Shown piece after piece: positions 59,901 through 64,000 of a DNA stretch of 64,000 nt. The translations under genes were made by a program, and so were the position numbers. The notes beneath the pieces are model-generated. The model saw only the letters and a list, made by a program, of their open reading frames with translations. It was not told the origin of the DNA and did no database searches. Each line of letters starts with the position of its first letter. The stretch's first letter is position 1. The stretch comes from Pomacea canaliculata (Eukaryota; Mollusca; Gastropoda; Architaenioglossa; Ampullariidae). The DNA lies in assembly GCF_003073045.1 (NCBI RefSeq), contig NC_037593.1, positions 19,256,812 through 19,320,811 on the forward strand. Reading direction: 5' to 3'.

Positions 59901-62900
59901 ATGGCGTCTGAGCAGTCTCTCATTGTTCTGGCCAGTCTGTGTTCCCCTTGTCCACTATATGTCAGTAGAAAGCCATAGAATACAATTATGATACCAAGAA
60001 TTTCTGGCAGAGGAGATGGTTCTGTTGTAGGGAAGAAGGCAGGCGAGGTCTTCCAGCAGTCGGACATTCTGACCAATCCTGTGGCCGGACTGATGATGGG
60101 CGTTCTGGTAACGGTGCTGGTGCAGAGTTCCTCGACGTCCACCTCCATCGTCATTAGCATGGTCGCTGCTAACAGTAAGAGCTGTTGTGTTCTCTTTGCA
60201 GACAGCAATTGGAGTTTTTTCGTTAAACTGCATAAACACCACTTTTAATTTTTATCACTGCTAATATCAAGCAACCTTCACGAATAAATGTTGTAGACCT
60301 GTGACAATCATTGGCAGTGGCGTAGGAGCATCCACCCCCTCCAGAAAAATACTAAGGGGGCAAGAATATCTTTTTGCTCTCCCTGGCCCAATGTTTGATT
60401 TGTTTAATATCCGCACGTCCTCTCTTTCTCTTCTCGCGTGCAGTCCTCACCATCAAGACAGCCATACCTATCGTGATGGGCGCCAACATCGGCACCTCCA
60501 TCACAAACACCATCGTCAGTCTCGGGCAGATCACGAACGAGGGCGACTTCCGCCGTGCTTTCGCCGGGGCTACTATCCACGACATGTTTAACTGGCTGAC
60601 TGTACTCGTGCTTTTGCCCATCGAAATCATCACAGGTACATCGGTAACGTGGGCAGTTGAAGGATATGTATTATCTTCTTCATGCAGAACTTTCTTTTCT
60701 TCTTTTCTGCGTTTTATTACTTAGAAGTTTTAAGTTTTTGTCCTTCTACTTTTCTTTTACACACGCGCACAGAGAGGCAGAGACAGAAGAAAAGAAACTG
60801 AGACACATAAACTGTCAATGCTTATTCTGTCATGTTCATTAATTATGGTCCTTCTCACCACTACTGAGGGGTAAACTTTGCATAAACAAAAGTAATTAAT
60901 AACAAGGACTGGGGATCACTTTAATGACGCCCAAATTTCCTACACTTTAAGGGCTCTGACTACATAATGAACTATTTATTTTGTGTTATTTAATCAAAAT
61001 ATAATCGATGTAACAATTATCACAATACCACGTTTTTGTAAGCGAAGACCAAAAGCATAAATCAGCTTACTGTGTTTCAGGGTATCTTTACAGGCTAAGT
61101 GAGGCCATCGTAGACTCCATGAATCTGAAAGAGACTCTGGATGTTGATAAGGACCTGCTCAAGGTGATTACTAAGCCATTCACAGAGCTCATCATCCAGG
61201 TAACACGACTTTTTTTCAATAATTTAAGATTAATTTCAGATTATCTTTTGTTCTCCATTTACGCTGTAAGAAATTTTAGTACACTGATTTTGAATTATCT
61301 GTGAGAATTCAAATGTTGCAGTGTATAAAATCTTTAGCATACTTTAAAAAAATTATACAGTTTTCACATTATACAGCAATGGCAACTTTAACTAATTTGG
61401 CTGGATTTAAGGTCAGCAGCAGCGGCATCACCAACATTGCTACCGGTGCCAAGGCTGCGGATCAGACCCTCATGAAACTGTGTTGCGATAAGATCAAGCC
61501 TGCTGCCTGCTGCTCCACAACACTGAAGGATCTACAAAGCTTCGGGAGCTATGACACGAAGACCAACTTCACGAAACTCCAAAAGGCCAACGTGTGCAAG
61601 TCCGTGAGCACGTGCGTGATGAAGCAGTACACGGACGAGACTTTGCCTGCGGCGTGCTTCAGCAAACCCTGGATGTACAAGGCTCACAAGACGCCTGTCA
61701 CCCTCATGAGACCGAACTGTAAAATGATGTCCATGACTAGCAGCGCCAATCAGATAGGTAAGACTGGAAGGACGCGGCAGACTAAATAACCGGATGTGGT
61801 TGAGTAACCGTGATAGCCGTGTGTGGTGACGTGTAAAACGTTCTTTTAGTTTTGCTGTTCATCCAAAACTAATTTCAGTCTTCATTCTGTGCCAACAACT
61901 TTATTTTTGCAGGCCGTTGCACGGATCACGCTTCGCTAAGCCACATCAAAGGCTGTAAATAGAACGGTCTTCGGCTACATTTTTTGTACTGAGATGCTCG
62001 AGAATCATTTAACGACCGACCTTCTAACCCCATTAACCCTCCAAAAATCCCCCTTCTGAAAAATCCCAAATTATGCAAATGCTTCAATATTTCATGAAAG
62101 GAAACAATACAATTCAGATAGTTCTTACCACACTGTTTGCGTTCTTTACTGGACATCCATGAAAAAATGGGCAGCCAAGAGCTGTCTCCAACATGCCACT
62201 CAGCAGACTAAATTTTGTACGTTTTCTCTTCACACAAAAAAATCATGAAACAATGAAATGCTTAAATTATCAGTTGACGGAGAAATACTCATGGCAAATA
62301 TAAATTGAGCGAGGGATTGTTCCATTATTTTGCAGACCATTCTCACACTGCACAATGTATTCCAGAGCAGCTCGACCGTTCCGATCACATATGAGCAACA
62401 CTTCTGTGCTCGGAGTAATTAGTCGCAAAAGTGGATGGGTGGATAAACGGGTTCCATAAATCCTCGACTATGAACAAATCGTGATTCTAGTTACATTATA
62501 CACGCATCGCATCAACATTACAAAGCACAGACTTGTCAAAAAATTTCTTTGCATCCCTATCAGCCATTACGAATCCTTTCATTTTCCAGAGTGTTGTGAG
62601 ACGAAGGTTTTAGCTTCGGCGTTTTACCAAGAAAGAAGAAACGCAACTGATGGAGAACGAGCTTCGCTGTGCAGCAGCATTCAAACCTGTTTCACCAACT
62701 CCTCCTGCACCAGCTCTTGGACAACGGTGACAGAGAACAGAACCGTTACAGGACAGGAGTTCTCCTGCAAAACATGGAGCACCGAAGTGGAGAGATCTTG
62801 CAACACGCAATGTGAGTTCGATTCCTTGTTTTTTCCTAGAGAATGTCTCAAATGTTTCACTTTCTGTGGTGACACAGTCCTCGTCTAAATCACAGATGAA

Positions 62901-63849
62901 GCGTTGAACACTAATTGTTTTAGGTTAGTGAGTTTTTTTAACCTACTGCTATCCTAGTTTTATTCTGTTTCAAGGCGAATTCCTGTTCCGGCCACTTCAC
63001 GACACTTTGAGTGACGAGGCTGTCGGGGGCATTCTTCTGGTGCTCTCCTTATTCTTGTTGTGCCTGTGCCTGGTCCTCATCGTCAAGCTGCTACACACCC
63101 TGCTTCAAGGTCCTATGGCCATGGCCATCAAGAAGTTCGTCAACGCCGACTTCCCCGGCTACTGCGGGTACTTCACGGGTTACCTGGCCTTACTGCTGGG
63201 CGCCGGCTTCACCATCCTCGTACAAAGCAGCTCCATCTTCACCTCCACACTTACCCCACTGGTCGGCATTGGCGTCATTGAGTTAGAGCGCATGTACCCG
63301 CTGACCCTGGGCTCCAACATCGGCACCACCATGACGGGTATCCTGGCCGCTCTTGCACAGGATGTGGACTCCATCCCCAGGTCGCTGAAAGTGGCCTTTT
63401 GTCATCTTTTCTTCAACATCTCCGGCATCCTCATCTTTTATCCATTTTCATTCTTCCGACCGCCAATACCATTGGCAAAGTTTCTTGGCAACACGACGGC
63501 CAGATACCGTTGGTTCTCCATTGTGTACCTGTTGTTTATGTTTTTCATCTTCCCGGCGGCCATTTTTGCCCTGTCCATTCCGGGTTGGTACGTGCTGGCT
63601 GCAGTGCTCATTCCCATCGCTGCCCTCATCATCTTCGTTTGCATCATCAAGTTCATCCAAAGTAAGCGGCCTAGTTGTTTGCCGCCTGTTCTACAGAACT
63701 GGAAGGCCTTACCTAAGCCTCTGAGATCGTTAGAACCCTATGACCGGGCCATGAAAAAGCTTTGCTTTTGTGATCGTTTCCAGGAGAAAGAGGAACAGCA
63801 AGGCATACCTTTAAAAAACAGTGAGGCCAACAACTCAACTCGATTATAA
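56998..63849 (+). CDS. SLC34A: SLC34 (NaPi-II) sodium-dependent phosphate cotransporter
   Basis: Exons: 56998-57045, 58124-58232, 59684-59812, 60013-60174, 60444-60635, 61081-61199, 61412-61757, 62590-62811, 62975-63849 (2202 nt, 733 aa). ATG in good context (AAACATGG); an acceptor just upstream suggests a non-coding 5' exon. Signature motifs are [14 protein letters not shown] (133-) and the inverted-repeat partner [12 protein letters not shown] (526-), [45 protein letters not shown] and [24 protein letters not shown] keeps the Ala-Ala-Asp triplet linked to electrogenic 3Na:1Pi transport in NaPi-IIa/b. The extracellular loop (exons 7-8, residues ~255-443) has 16 Cys and NFT, NAT, NSS and NRT glycosylation sites. 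The protein ends STRL, like NaPi-IIa (ATRL), a PDZ ligand. The C-terminal Cys cluster of vertebrate NaPi-IIb is absent. Vertebrate a/b/c orthology is not implied. Confidence 0.96.
59243..59352. repeat. Two direct copies of a ~33-bp motif, 74 nt apart
   Basis: AAAGTCAGACGAAAACCCC...GTGGCTTC (from 59244) recurs as AAAGTCAGGCGAAAACCAC...GTCGCTTC (from 59318). Both are in SLC34 intron 2; origin unknown. Confidence 0.65.
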
Positions 63850-63990
63850 AATGTCAATGACTTTTAAAAATAACTCATATTCAAACGACGATTTCGATCA
63901 AATTTGAAGATTGCTGGTTTCCTTTTTCATGATTGACAGCTGAAGAAAATTTACATCGAGATATATATATTTCGACTAGTGTAAATGGGG

Positions 63991-63996
63991 ATTAAA
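63991..63996 (+). promoter_or_regulatory. Possible polyadenylation signal of SLC34
   Basis: ATTAAA variant hexamer 142 nt after the stop codon, at the edge of the window. The cleavage region lies outside. Confidence 0.35.
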
Positions 63997-64000
63997 ACTG

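Noticed and set aside
61926-62156. Minus-strand frame in SLC34 intron 7
   Set aside because: No recognisable domain and lies wholly in an intron; likely chance.
1-64000. Prokaryotic features (operons, CRISPR, ribosome-binding sites)
   Set aside because: All real genes are spliced animal genes; no direct-repeat/spacer array is present.

Overview
This is a eukaryotic (metazoan) genomic window. The genes are rich in introns with GT-AG sites, the intergenic DNA is AT-rich, there are LINE and tRNA-SINE relics, and animal-specific protein families are present. A lophotrochozoan, most likely a gastropod mollusc, is my best guess. That rests on the mix of families, the intron sizes and the style of the SINE tails; no species marker was seen.

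Layout, left to right: (1) 0.7-5.6 kb, plus strand: a complete 11-exon SLC1-family (excitatory amino acid transporter-like) gene with unusual cation-site residues. (2) 7.6-13.2 kb, minus: a 9-exon gene for a Ser-rich nuclear-type protein whose N-terminus resembles SLX4IP. (3) 14.2-20.7 kb, plus: a complete 13-exon SLC35F6 (lysosomal nucleotide-sugar-transporter-like) gene, head-to-head with the SLX4IP-like gene. (4) 22.9-36.3 kb (5' UTR probably to 37.65 kb), minus: a complete 17-coding-exon TECPR2 gene with WD repeats, a Lys-rich linker, TECPR propeller repeats and a C-terminal LIR. (5) 39-47 kb: a weakly supported two-exon small membrane protein on plus and, inside its long intron on minus, a short BESS-domain gene, plus a LINE ORF1 relic carrying a 2A-like motif and a tRNA-SINE. 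(6) 46.5-57 kb: about 10 kb with no convincing gene. (7) 57.0-63.85 kb, plus: a complete 9-exon SLC34 (NaPi-II) sodium-phosphate cotransporter with a Cys-rich, apparently duplicated extracellular loop and a C-terminal TRL PDZ ligand.

The genes do not form a pathway. SLC1 and SLC34 are plasma-membrane sodium-coupled carriers, each with a C-terminal PDZ ligand. SLC35F6 and TECPR2 both belong to the lysosome/autophagy compartment. SLX4IP is a DNA-repair/telomere factor. Exon boundaries were set by hand from splice consensus plus reading-frame continuity: summed exon lengths are multiples of three for every gene called complete. Names rest on remembered family sequences, not on database searches.
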